49,926 nt of DNA from contig JANYJJ010000099.1 in the NCBI GenBank assembly GCA_025358485.1, positions 1 through 49,926 of the forward strand. The letters run 5' to 3'. This document shows, piece by piece, positions 18,273 to 27,500 of the stretch. Within the stretch, counting starts at the first letter, position 1; every line of letters begins with the position of its first letter. The notes under the pieces were generated by a model, which saw only the letters and a list, made by a program, of their open reading frames with translations, was not told the origin of the DNA and ran no database searches. Source of the DNA: Burkholderiales bacterium (GTDB lineage: Bacteria; Pseudomonadota; Gammaproteobacteria; Burkholderiales; Burkholderiaceae_C). A program made the translations under genes and the position numbers.

Positions 18273-19022
18273 ATGAGCACTTCGACCTATCAAGTGGGGA
18301 GCACCTTGCGTTCGCTGCTTCTGCGAGTGCCGTTCGTGTACCAAGGCGTGCAAACGCTTCGAGACCGTCGGCAGTTGCGTCGCAGTCTGGCGGTTGGCAG
18401 CTTTGCGCAGCAGGGCGAGGATGTGCAGCTGCTGGACTTGCTGAAGCGTTTGAATGCCCGCGGTCCCTACCTCGACCTCGGTGCCAACCACCCGTTCAAG
18501 CTCAGCAACACCTACCTTTTGTACCGTGAGGGTTGGCGCGGCGTTTGTGTAGACCCGCTGCCACGCTTTCGCCCGCTGTACCGCCACTGGAGGCCTGCTG
18601 ATCATTTCATTTGCGCTGCCATTGGTGAGGAGCAGCAACTGATCGATTTGCATCAGTTCGAATGGGACCCGCTTTCCACGCTGGACGCTGAGCTGGCCGC
18701 GCAGTACATGGCCCGCGGTTTCAAACGCCTGCGCAAGTTTCCGGTTGAAGTCCGGCCTGTCGATGACATCCTCGGCTCGGCCAACATAACCGCGCCGCTG
18801 TCGCTGCTGTCGATCGACATCGAAGGCCACGAGCTGTCGGCTCTGCGTTCGATGAACTTGGCCAAATGGCAACCAGCTGTGATTTGCATGGAGGTGTTGG
18901 CAGCCCACGGTGTGCGCAATTGGCAGGCCGAAGACCACTTGCTTGCGCACGGCTACGTGGCTCAAGGTGACATTGGGCACAACGCTGTTTTCGTGCGGCA
19001 AGACCTCCTGAACAGGGTGTGA
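18273..19022 (+). CDS. FkbM-family methyltransferase
   Basis: This 249-residue SAM-dependent methyltransferase has the SAM-binding strand YLDLGANHPFKLSNTYLLY (motif I variant), the acidic GVCVDPLPRF at the end of beta-2, and the FkbM signature SIDIEGHELSALRSM. FkbM proteins in polysaccharide loci usually O-methylate a sugar hydroxyl, so the polymer may carry a methylated sugar; this is inference. It sits between the WecG-like gene (58 bp gap) and the GT23-like gene (33 bp gap), in the same orientation. Confidence 0.9.
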   Translation: MSTSTYQVGSTLRSLLLRVPFVYQGVQTLRDRRQLRRSLAVGSFAQQGEDVQLLDLLKRLNARGPYLDLGANHPFKLSNTYLLYREGWRGVCVDPLPRFRPLYRHWRPADHFICAAIGEEQQLIDLHQFEWDPLSTLDAELAAQYMARGFKRLRKFPVEVRPVDDILGSANITAPLSLLSIDIEGHELSALRSMNLAKWQPAVICMEVLAAHGVRNWQAEDHLLAHGYVAQGDIGHNAVFVRQDLLNRV

Positions 19023-19055
19023 CGGCGCACTGGATACGAACGCAACAAGGACTGC

Positions 19056-20084
19056 ATGCAAATCGACAAGCGGAAATTGCTCGGGCCCTTGTTCGGGCCG
19101 CTGTCTCGGGCCAAGCACTCGCCTGCGTCCCGGTACTTGGTGGCAAGCTGCCATGTGCCATCGCACATTTATCGGGCTTGGGTGAACAAGCCGTTTTTTT
19201 CAGTGGAACTGAGCAACCGAAAAGGCATGGGAGCGTTGCTCAGCGATGTGCTTTTGATTTGCCAGTACGCCGAGGCCAAGGGACTGGTGCCGCATGTGGT
19301 CTCGAAAAACCCGCTGTACTTGAGTGATGTCGGTGGTGACTTCGGTGATGACGCCAAAAATGACGCCAAGAAGAACGCCAAGAATGACTTCGGCAAAGAC
19401 GCGCTGAGTCCTTACTTCGATGGGCTGTCGCCTGCAGGTCTGGGTGTGCGTGTCGGTGTGGGCCGTGTCAAACCCATGCGCTACCGCACCCTAGAGTCTT
19501 TCTGTCATCTCGACTTCTCGAATTTTTTGCCCCTGCCCGATGCATCGCGCCTGTTCGCGAAGTACTTGCGGCCCAAGCCCAGCATCACCGAAGTGGTCTC
19601 GCAGGTGCTTCAGCGCTTACCAAACGGGCAGTTCGATCTGGCAATGCACTTCCGCGCCACAGACAAAGCACTCGAAGCAGCGGTCGTCTCGTACGATGTT
19701 TTCGGGCGGGCCATCGACGAACACTGCGCGCGAGGCGGACTTCTGGACGATGTTTTCCTGGCCACCGACGACATAGCGTTCGAAGCTTATGTTCGCCGCC
19801 GCTACTCCCAATCACAAATCAAAAGCTACAACCTGGGTCAGCCGAACGATGTGTCCAGGGGGCGGCATTTTTCTGACTTGCCGCCTCAAACCAAAGCCAT
19901 GGAAGCGCTGGTAAACATGTTTTTGTTGGCCAGTGCGCCCAAGCTCATTCGCACCGCTTCCTACATGTCGGCCATCAGCAAGTTCATCAACCCTGCCCTG
20001 CACACCGTTACCTTGAACCGAACGCACTGGGGTTCACGCTCTTATCCTGAGTTCGAGATCGTTGCAGAAGAAGCCACTCGTTAA
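19056..20084 (+). CDS. Putative GT23-like (NodZ/FUT8-type) fucosyltransferase
   Basis: This 342-residue protein resembles GT23 fucosyltransferases in order and spacing of key segments: AMHFRATDKALEAA (about 195) parallels the H-x-R-x-TDK loop of FUT8, DDVFLATDDIAFEAYV parallels its VYLATDD stretch, and MFLLASAPKLIRTASYMS parallels the late strand after it. A GDP-fucose donor would be made by gmd and fcl in the same operon. Residues about 92-118 hold an Asp/Ala/Lys/Asn-rich insertion that looks disordered. The assignment rests on motif reading, not a search; another sugar specificity or a pseudo-enzyme is possible. Confidence 0.6.
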   Translation: MQIDKRKLLGPLFGPLSRAKHSPASRYLVASCHVPSHIYRAWVNKPFFSVELSNRKGMGALLSDVLLICQYAEAKGLVPHVVSKNPLYLSDVGGDFGDDAKNDAKKNAKNDFGKDALSPYFDGLSPAGLGVRVGVGRVKPMRYRTLESFCHLDFSNFLPLPDASRLFAKYLRPKPSITEVVSQVLQRLPNGQFDLAMHFRATDKALEAAVVSYDVFGRAIDEHCARGGLLDDVFLATDDIAFEAYVRRRYSQSQIKSYNLGQPNDVSRGRHFSDLPPQTKAMEALVNMFLLASAPKLIRTASYMSAISKFINPALHTVTLNRTHWGSRSYPEFEIVAEEATR

Positions 20085-21132
20085 CTTCATAGCGCCGTCT
20101 GCTGTGCTCCGCGCTGTTTTGATTGTTCAGCGACGCTTGTCGCATTACCGAGTGCTCTTTTTCGAAGCGCTTCGGCTGGCGTTGAATCAGCGTGGAGTGA
20201 GTCTGCGCGTCGCGCATGAGAACAAGCTCGTCTGCAACCTCTTTCCGCAGTTCTTGAACACCTCGGTGCGCTTTGCCTTGTGGGGCCATGGTCGCAACTT
20301 GCAGGGCTCGCCCACCAGCTTGCATGAGCGCTTCAGGTGCTGGAGCGCAGAACGCGCCGACTGGTGGTTTGCGTACACCGATCGCAGCCGCGACGTGGTG
20401 TTGCAAAGCGGGTTCCCGTTCGATCACTTCACGGTGTTGAACAATTCGATTGACACCTGCAGCGTTGCCGAACTGCGCGCAGCCGTGACGCCTGAAACCC
20501 AACTTCGGTTGCGACAGAAAATTGGTTTGCAAGGCGCGAATATTGGTGTCTACGTGGGCTCGCTCTCCACCGAGAAGCGCGTCAAGTTCATGCTGGACGC
20601 GGCCGTCAAGGTTCGCCTTCAGGTTCCGGACTTTGAGTTTTTGATGATCGGTGCCGGTCCCCACACACCGCTGGTCGCAGCGTTTTGCCAGCAACACCCT
20701 TGGGCACACGCGCTGGGTGTGCAGCGCGGCGCCGAAATGGTGGCGCTGGTTTCGTTGGCGCGGGTGATGTTGAACCCTAGTGTGCTGAACCCCGGTGCGG
20801 TCGGGTTGACCATGGTGGATTCTTTTGCTTGCCAGGTGCCGCTGTTCACCACAGATTGCGGTCTGCACGGCCCCGAGATCGACTGCCTGATCAGCTTTGA
20901 GAACGGCGTGATGACCGACAACTCGGTTGCCGCCTATTCCGACGCCGTGGTCCAGGGTTTGACAGACACGGCACTGGGGGCTCACCTGCAAGCCGGTTGT
21001 GCTTTGGCCGCAGAGCGCTACACGATGGAAGGCATGGTCGAGCAATTTGTATCTGGTGTGATGCGCTGCCTGCAAAAACCCGTGCGTCGGCGTCGCTTGG
21101 CGTTTTTCGCGCGCCCTGTTAACGCTAGTTGA
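20062..21132 (+). CDS. Glycosyltransferase family 4 (end of operon)
   Basis: This is a 356-residue GT-B glycosyltransferase. The core starts at LRAVLIVQRRLSHYRVLFFEAL. The C-domain shows GVYVGSLSTEKRVKFMLDAA, FLMIGAGP and the donor-side LNPGAVGLTMVDSFACQVP. The start is a TTG at 20062 overlapping the upstream gene by 23 bp; GTG 20104 is an alternative. This is the last gene of the co-oriented run that begins at 100. An inverted repeat covers its stop codon, and a weak terminator-like hairpin lies 230 bp on. Confidence 0.88.
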   Translation: MQKKPLVNFIAPSAVLRAVLIVQRRLSHYRVLFFEALRLALNQRGVSLRVAHENKLVCNLFPQFLNTSVRFALWGHGRNLQGSPTSLHERFRCWSAERADWWFAYTDRSRDVVLQSGFPFDHFTVLNNSIDTCSVAELRAAVTPETQLRLRQKIGLQGANIGVYVGSLSTEKRVKFMLDAAVKVRLQVPDFEFLMIGAGPHTPLVAAFCQQHPWAHALGVQRGAEMVALVSLARVMLNPSVLNPGAVGLTMVDSFACQVPLFTTDCGLHGPEIDCLISFENGVMTDNSVAAYSDAVVQGLTDTALGAHLQAGCALAAERYTMEGMVEQFVSGVMRCLQKPVRRRRLAFFARPVNAS

Positions 21133-21162
21133 GGGCCGTTTTAGGCCGATCCAGGCCCTCAA
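21129..21162. repeat. Inverted repeat at the end of the polysaccharide operon
   Basis: TTGAGGGCC at 21129-21137 pairs perfectly with GGCCCTCAA at 21154-21162 around a 16-base loop, and includes the stop codon of the last glycosyltransferase. No T-run follows, so it is not a standard intrinsic terminator; it may stabilise the mRNA 3' end. Confidence 0.5.
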
Positions 21163-21570
21163 GACCTCCTCAGATAGGGCGGCGGGATGATCCAACGTCA
21201 TCCGTTCGGACTGCTGCAAATCAACACCGTATGGTTCGACAGAACTGAATTTCCTCATCGCCGTCACAGCGCACTTCTCGGTTGAAGACACGGTCATCGG
21301 TTGAAGGCACAGTAATCACGGCGGTCGCTTCTCAAGCTGTTCTCAGCTGCGAATCAACACCCCCTCGGATGAGGGTTTTTAGTGCCGTCATGGGCTGATC
21401 GGGCTAGGACTTGTAACGAATCTTCACGTCTGCACACATTAGTCTGGTAGCGGGATGTAAATCCTGGAGTGTTTCGGTTTGGCGGTTCAGTGTCAAAAGC
21501 ACCTTGCACCAAGAATCGATGGCTTTTTACTCGACTGCTTTTGGTTTCAACTACTCAACAAGGATTCACC
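21133..21570. other. 438-bp intergenic region before the first PEP-CTERM gene
   Basis: This stretch separates the polysaccharide operon from the first PEP-CTERM gene. It contains the 3' arm of the operon-end inverted repeat and a small terminator-like hairpin at 21362-21380. The promoter for the gene at 21571 should lie in its last 200 bp, but I could not pick out convincing -35/-10 or sigma-54 (-24/-12) boxes. I see no credible gene in it. Confidence 0.5.
21362..21380 (+). terminator. Weak intrinsic-terminator-like hairpin
   Basis: CCCTC-GGAT-GAGGG is followed at once by TTTTT. The stem is only five base pairs, so the call is tentative. It lies about 230 bp after the last glycosyltransferase stop and could end the long polysaccharide transcript. 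Confidence 0.4.
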
Positions 21571-22185
21571 ATGTTTTCATCGCGATTTTTACGAACGTGT
21601 TTGGCCGGCGGCATGCTCGCGTCGGCATCTTTTTACGGACAAGCCAATTTACTTACCAACGGCGACTTCGAGCTCAACATTGCTGACATTGCTGGCCCGG
21701 TCGGCTTCACGACAGTGAATGCAGGCGATCCGTTGATTACCGGCTGGACGGTGGGAGGAACATCCGTCGACTTGATCTTAGGCAACTACGGTGCCATTAC
21801 CAGCGTCAGCATTGACTTGGACGGCACACCCGGGCCAGGCTCCATCAGCCAAACCTTCAATCAAGTCGCCGGCGAAACCTACGCATTGGTGTGGGATTAT
21901 TTTCGCAATCCGCCGGGCAGCAACTTGGGTGTGAAGTTCGGCGAGTTGGGTCCGATCACTTACACCAACGTCTCAGCGTTGGGGTCTCCAACCACCGAGT
22001 CGTTGACTTACGTTGCCACCACAACTGGCACCACCTCGGTCACCTTCAGCTCGTCCGGTGGATACGGCGGACCGACTTTGGACAATGTCTCGGTGACTGC
22101 CGTGCCTGAACCAGAGGGCGTCGCAATGGCGTTGCTAGGGTTTGGCATGCTCGGCGCCGTGCGCGCTCGTCGCAGCAAGTCTTAA
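21571..22185 (+). CDS. PEP-CTERM protein with DUF642-like N-terminal segment
   Basis: This secreted protein is about 204 residues long. A signal peptide (to about residue 25) is followed by NLLTNGDFEL and GWTVGGTSVDLI, as in DUF642/carbohydrate-binding-like PEP-CTERM proteins, and by GGPTLDNVSVTAVPEPEG. The C-terminus is a full PEP-CTERM signal: VPEPEG, a hydrophobic helix (AMALLGFGMLGAV) and the basic RARRSKS tail. XrtB is the likely processing enzyme. The frame is open to 21469, but the ATG at 21571, preceded by AAGGATT and starting MFSSRFLRTC, gives a proper signal peptide. Confidence 0.9.
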   Translation: MFSSRFLRTCLAGGMLASASFYGQANLLTNGDFELNIADIAGPVGFTTVNAGDPLITGWTVGGTSVDLILGNYGAITSVSIDLDGTPGPGSISQTFNQVAGETYALVWDYFRNPPGSNLGVKFGELGPITYTNVSALGSPTTESLTYVATTTGTTSVTFSSSGGYGGPTLDNVSVTAVPEPEGVAMALLGFGMLGAVRARRSKS

Positions 22186-22285
22186 TGGCTTGCAGACGCC
22201 AGTTCTGCCTAAGAGGCTGGCTTCTTCGACAGCCGTTCGCAAGTCGGCGTCGCTAACTGTGAAATCTGTGAAATCTGTGGAATAG

Positions 22286-22311
22286 AAAAAGGACACCGCG
22301 GTGTCCTTTTT
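22286..22311. terminator. Bidirectional intrinsic terminator
   Basis: AAAAA flanks the perfect palindrome GGACACCGCGGTGTCC (22291-22306), which is followed by TTTTTTTT. It lies between the convergent PEP-CTERM genes ending at 22185 (plus) and 22389 (minus) and can serve both. Confidence 0.85.
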
Positions 22312-22388
22312 TTTGAACTATCAGTAGATGAATTTCACAACCCTGCACAAGCCGCTGTGGCGTGGTCGGCCTGCGCTGCGTTCTTGAT

Positions 22389-23096
22389 TCAAAGCTTGCG
22401 GCGGCGTGAAAAGAATGCCAGCGCGGCGACGCCTGCCAAGGTCATGGCGTAGCTTTCGGCTTCGGGCACGGCAGCGATGGAGCCGGGTGAACCGATGCTG
22501 GCGAGCGGGTTGGCCGATGTGAACGCACCATTCACGCCAACTGTGCTGAAGGTGTTGATGTCGGTGGCTGCGTTGCCGATGGTGCTAACCAGCCCCGCTG
22601 AGTTGTCAAAGGTATTCGGACCGTTGTTGACACCGAAGTTGACCCGCGTGACCACGGTTCCTGTGCCGTTAAAAATGTTCACCGCGTCGCCGCCCTGGCC
22701 CAGGCCTATGCCCGCGCCGCTGTAGTTGCCTATAGTCAGTCCGGCAGGTGCGCCGCTGGCACCAAACCAAAACGAGATGAAGTTGGCATTGGTGGCCGCA
22801 GCTGCAGCAGGGGCCGCTTCCAGAAAAACGACCGACTGGCCCGCAGCGATGCTGGTGACGCCGACCAGCGCCAACGCAGAAGCGAAGGCGTTGCTGTTGT
22901 CGTCCACTTTCCAACCCGTGATGTTCACCGCGCTGGAACCGGTGTTGGTCAGCTCGAACCAGTCGGCCGCGTAGCCCGTTGTTCCAGAGCCAAACGGTGC
23001 CACTTCAGAAATGATCACCTGCGCTTGCGCTGGATTGACCAATGCGGCCATCAAAGCTGCTGCGGCTGCGATGGAGCTGAGTGAGAGTTTTTTCAT
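22389..23096 (-). CDS. PEP-CTERM protein with lamin-tail (LTD) domain
   Basis: This is a 235-residue secreted protein. The signal peptide ends near NPAQA (about residue 25). The next part (VIISEVAPFGSG, then DWFELTNTGSSAVNITGWKVDD) is a lamin tail domain, an Ig-like beta-sandwich common in bacterial surface proteins. The C-terminus is a PEP-CTERM-like signal with VPEAES in place of VPEPE, then a hydrophobic helix and SRRRKL. It lies 60 bp downstream of the SdiA-regulated-like gene on the same strand and may be cotranscribed with it. It is a probable XrtB substrate; the ligand is unknown. Confidence 0.9.
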   Translation of the reverse strand: MKKLSLSSIAAAAALMAALVNPAQAQVIISEVAPFGSGTTGYAADWFELTNTGSSAVNITGWKVDDNSNAFASALALVGVTSIAAGQSVVFLEAAPAAAAATNANFISFWFGASGAPAGLTIGNYSGAGIGLGQGGDAVNIFNGTGTVVTRVNFGVNNGPNTFDNSAGLVSTIGNAATDINTFSTVGVNGAFTSANPLASIGSPGSIAAVPEAESYAMTLAGVAALAFFSRRRKL

Positions 23097-23156
23097 GATG
23101 AAGATCCTGATGTTAAAAATTCGAAAGGCGTTTTTTTGAAAAGCGCGCGGTGAAAT

Positions 23157-24164
23157 TCAAGTTGCGGCGCGCACCGTCCCAGTCCGTTTGCGGCGTGTCA
23201 CCCAGCCCAGCGCCGCCATGCCGCCCAAGGCCAAACCGTAGCCCTCTGGCTCAGGCACGGCGGCGGGTGCGTACACCATGAGGGCAGAGTTAAAGCCAAG
23301 GTTGCCGTTGTCAGACACGACGTAGATCACGCCGTTGTTGTCCATCGTGATGCCTTCGACTTGGTAGCCCGCACCCAGCAGCGCCAAGTTGCTGACAGCT
23401 GTGCCAGAACGCGTCATTTCTTTGATACCGGTGAGCGTGAGCACCAACAAGTTCTGGTTGCCTGTGACGCTGGAGCCGTACACATTGGACAGCGCAAACA
23501 CGTCATTCAAGCTGCCGTAACCGATGTTGGCCGCCGGGAAGAGCGACGTGTTGTTGACGGTTGTGGCGCCGCCGTTTGTGGCGGTGCCGGCTGCAAAATT
23601 TATCTGAGTTTGGAAGATGTTCTGCGCTGCACCTGAGCCACTGGTCTCGTTGACAAAGATGTAGCCGCCGGTCACCGGGTCATAAGTGATGCCTTCCAAG
23701 CCGGTGTTGCCGACCGCGGTGGCCAGCTTGACCGTGGAAGTCTGGGCGCGAGTCAGCGTGGTGTTGGCCGCGTAAGTGAACTGCACGGCAGTGCGGTAGC
23801 GTTCTTCAGTCATCACAAACTTGCCACCGCCGATGTAAGCCAAGCCCTCTGGGTCGTAAAACTCATTGCCTTGCGGGCTGCTGCCTGCGGCCAGTTTCAT
23901 CGTGCCCAACACGGTTCCGTTCAACGTGGTTTCTGTGATGAAGCCGCCGCCGTCGCCCAGCATGAAAAGCGTGTTGGTGTCTTTGTTCCAAGTCACCGCA
24001 GAAGCTTCAAATTCGGCCGCGCTGAACGCATTGGGACTGAGCGCTGGAAGCGCGTAATTTCCAACCAGCGAGTAATTGCCAAGGCCCGTCCATTGGGCTT
24101 GGGAAGCTGTGCTGAGAACCGCGATGGCCGCAGCAAATCCCGCGTTGATTGCAAATTTCGTCAT
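23157..24164 (-). CDS. PEP-CTERM protein with SdiA-regulated-like beta-propeller domain
   Basis: This 335-residue secreted protein has a signal peptide (to about residue 23) and a domain with the marks of the SdiA-regulated family: SAVTWNKDTNTLFMLGDGGG, then NEFYDPEGLAYIGGGKFVMT and TGLEGITYDPVTGGYIFVNE, and later GYQVEGITMDNNGVIYVVSD. These repeats suggest a beta-propeller. The tail has VPEPEG, a hydrophobic helix and VTRRKR, plus a short extra extension. The function of SdiA-regulated domains is not settled. It is likely the first gene of a two-gene minus-strand unit with the LTD protein. Confidence 0.88.
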   Translation of the reverse strand: MTKFAINAGFAAAIAVLSTASQAQWTGLGNYSLVGNYALPALSPNAFSAAEFEASAVTWNKDTNTLFMLGDGGGFITETTLNGTVLGTMKLAAGSSPQGNEFYDPEGLAYIGGGKFVMTEERYRTAVQFTYAANTTLTRAQTSTVKLATAVGNTGLEGITYDPVTGGYIFVNETSGSGAAQNIFQTQINFAAGTATNGGATTVNNTSLFPAANIGYGSLNDVFALSNVYGSSVTGNQNLLVLTLTGIKEMTRSGTAVSNLALLGAGYQVEGITMDNNGVIYVVSDNGNLGFNSALMVYAPAAVPEPEGYGLALGGMAALGWVTRRKRTGTVRAAT

Positions 24165-24554
24165 GCTGGTCCTGGAGAGTTTTTTTGGATGTGGAGTGAG
24201 CAGACAAGTGCGACTGCGCCGTCGTTCAAGCGGCGTTCAGACGCCGTCTTTGAAACTGAAACAGGCTTTACACCGCAAGCATCTGCAACGCAATGTTGCT
24301 TGAGCCGCATGACAAGCCGTTGCCCAGCAAGCTGGTTGCGATAGCCCTTTCGGCGTCGCTGCGGCCCCGCTGCAGCGTCGCTGTGGTGTGGCCGTGGTTT
24401 GGCATCAGCGCAGTGCTCAAGTGCTGGCCTGCAACGCCGACAACCCCATGAGTGCGGCTCCTGCGGCTGCGCTTGGTTCCACTGCCCGGCCTTGCGCGGG
24501 CAGCGCTGGTCGCCTGTCGCTTCGTGCGCAGCGGCCCTCCACATTTGCATCCCC
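24165..24554. other. 390-bp region between divergent genes
   Basis: This region lies between the minus-strand SdiA-like gene and the plus-strand beta-helix lipoprotein gene, so it should hold promoters for both. It contains a hairpin CGGCGT-TCAG-ACGCCG at 24231-24246. I could not identify reliable promoter boxes. The lipoprotein frame stays open back to 24399, but the encoded peptide there is Cys/His rich and not gene-like. Confidence 0.45.
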
Positions 24555-27500
24555 ATGTTCATCAAGCCAGCCCGCGGCGTCCGATATGGTTCGGTCGTGT
24601 TGAGTGTTTTGGTCACTGCTTTTTGTCTGTCCGCTTGCGGCGGCGGTGGCTCGGCTGGCGTTGCCGGGGCAGGTAGCGATGCGGTGGTCGCTGCAAGCAG
24701 CACAGGAAGCGCGGGTTCAGGCACAGGCGTGGCTGTGGAGCCTGTGATGGATGCCAACCCCAACCCCAACCCCAACGCCACCTCCGCCCTAATCACTGCA
24801 TTGCCGCCAGTCACCTCACCGGTTGCGGCAAGCTCTTTGGCTGTTGAAGTCGGCATGGCCCGCGCGTTGAGCGTGTCCGCCAATTTGGCGGTTGACGGTG
24901 TGCCCAATGCGCCACCTGTCGCACCTGCCATGACGCCCAACAACCAAGGCCGTACCTTCTACGTCAACAGCGTTGACGGCAATGACGCCAACGACGGCCG
25001 TTCAGCCCAGGCCTCATCCATTCCTGCGGACGCAGGCAAGGGCCCATGGCGCACATTGACCAAGTTGATGGGCTCGGGCTTGACCGCTGGTGACACGGTG
25101 CAGTTGGCCTGCGCCAGCGTCTGGCGGGAAATGCTCAGCCTGCCCGCCAACGGCACTTCAGCACTGCCCATCACGGTGATGGCAGCGCCAGGCTGCACCA
25201 CGCCGCCCACCATCGACGGTCGTGTGTCTTTGCCGCCTGCAGCTTGGACGCAGCACAAAGGCAACATCTACAAAGCCGCGCTGGACACAGCGGCGCTGCA
25301 AGTGTTTGCCGACGGCGCCACGTTTCTGGAAGCCCATTACCCCAACAAAGGCAGCGTGGCCGCAGACCCCACTTCGCCCTACTTGGCCATGGCGGCCGAT
25401 GGCAACGCCGTGGGTGCCTCGGGTGGCAGCACAGTGCTCAACGCGGGTGTTGATTTTTCTGCTTTGTCCGCGGGCAGCCTGGGTGCGCCGCGTGTGCGGG
25501 TGCGCATCAATCATTACGTCATCAACGACCTGCCGGTGAGCCGTTTTGACGGCACGCAGATCGTGGTGGCACGCGCCACCGAGTACCAAGCGCGTGCCGG
25601 TTGGGGCTATTTGCTGACCGGTCAACTCTGGATGCTTGACAGCCCCGGCGAGTGGTTTCACGACCCCGTCGGGCGGCAGTTGTATGCCTGGATGCCGACT
25701 TCTGGCGCGCCCACTGCGCCAGTGCAAGTCAGCGTGCAGGCGATAGGCATCAACATGCAATCGCGCGCCAACATCGTCATCGACGGCTTGGCTGTGCGCG
25801 GCGTGGGCCTGGGCGTGGACATGCGGCGCAGCACGGCCGTGCAACTGCGCAACAGTGCGATCGAAGACACCGCAGGTGTGGGGGTGGACTTTTCCGCCAG
25901 CAAGCAAGCCGTGGTCGAGAGCAACCGCGTGTCCAGAACCACCGGTGACGCCGTGACGGGTTGGGGCGCAGCCTCTGAAGCCATCACCAGCAACTGGATA
26001 GGCGACGACACCGGCAGCACCATCCGAAACAACCTCATCCGCGACAGCGGTGTGTTGATGGACGGCGAAAAGGTTTTGAGCTTGCCGCGCCGCTCGATGG
26101 CGGCCCTGTTCACCGGTGGCAACGCGGTTGTCGATGGCAACGTGATCGTCAACTCTGGCTACATCGGCATCTTGGCCAACGAAGGCAGCACGGTGAAGGA
26201 GAACTTCATTTACGGCGCATGCAGCGTTCAAGACGACTGCGGCGGTGTCTACATCGGCAGCTACTCACAAATACGGCGCAACACCGTGGTGCATTCACGC
26301 GGCTCGCTGGTGGGCCAGCCGCTGACGCAGCGCAGCACCTCGGCGCAAGGGCTCTACATCGACGACCTTGCCACCGGCATCAGCCTCGAAGACAACACCG
26401 TGGTCGATTGCGACTTCGGCATTCAACTTCACAACGCACCCAGAAACGTGGTGCGCGGGAACCGTCTTTATGGCAACCGCACGGGCCAAATGTGGTTGCA
26501 GGAAGACAGCAACAGCAGCAACGCCAATGGTGATTTGCTCGGCAACGTGATCGAGGGCAACTTGATGGCGGGCATCGCCCCGAACACCGTGGCCATGTTG
26601 CTCACCACGCGCTATGCCAGCACGGCTGCATTCGGCCGCTTTGACGCCAACCGCTACTTTGACCGGGCTTCGACCACGGTGGTGTCCACCAGCAATTCAA
26701 GCGCCAGCCGTGCCATGAACTTGGGCCAATGGCGCGCGTCATCCGGCGTGGGTTCAGCGCAAGCGGTGGACGCGCAAGGCATGGGCACCAGCCTGCGCGG
26801 CTTCAGTAACTACAGCGTCACCGGCGCCAACCTTGTGCCCAACGGTGCAGTGCCTATCAACACCGCGGGGTGGGGAAGTTGGAATCAAACTGCACCTGCT
26901 GGCCAGGTCACGCGTGAAGCGTGTCCTGCTGGAACTTGCTTGCGTTACGTGGCGGGTGGCTCGGCCGGGGTGCTCACCTCGCCCAGTTTTGCGGTTCAAC
27001 AAGGCCGTTGGTATCGCCTCAGCGTGGACGTCGCCACCGAGACCGACAACCAAGTGTTCCCGTTGGTTGTGCGTGCCGGTGCGCCCGATTACGCATGGGT
27101 CAGCGACCGCTCCTTGGTGTTCAACGCCAACCGCGCATGGGCCCGCTACAGCATGGTTTTTCAGGCGAAGAAAACGCTCGACGGTTCAGTTGCGGCGGCG
27201 GGTCAGTTGGCACGCATCGACATCGACGGCATCGAGACTGGCAAGTCGGTGCGCATGGCCAACTTGGAGTTGGTGCCGGTTGTGCCCGACACCTTGGCGC
27301 AAACGTCGGGTGTGTTTGTGAATGCGGCCAGCACAGCGCGCAGCGCCGTGTGTCCTTTCGCCGTGACTGCCCCCACGTTGTGCAACAAGCTGTTCAATTT
27401 GGCCGATGACCAAGCCATCGTCTGGCCCTTGAGCGTGCCGCCGCGCAGCGCTGTGATTGCCTATGCGCAGGAAGTCAGCCTTGTCGACAGCGACGGCGAC

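Noticed and set aside
20008-21297. Minus-strand open frame of 429 codons
   Set aside because: It overlaps a clear GT4 gene and reads as His/Gln/Arg-rich sequence with no family features.
21400-21460. Sigma-54-type promoter boxes upstream of PEP-CTERM genes
   Set aside because: I looked for TGGCAC-N5-TTGC on the correct strands before the PEP-CTERM genes and found no good match.
21469-21570. Upstream extension of the first PEP-CTERM gene
   Set aside because: A well-placed ribosome-binding site and signal peptide begin at 21571.
24231-24246. Hairpin as a terminator
   Set aside because: It lies upstream of both divergent genes and has no convincing T-run for either direction.
24399-24554. Upstream extension of the beta-helix lipoprotein
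   Set aside because: The peptide is Cys/His rich and precedes a normal lipoprotein signal at 24555.
25158-26231. Minus-strand open frame of 357 codons
   Set aside because: It is antisense to the beta-helix lipoprotein, which has signal peptide and domain evidence.
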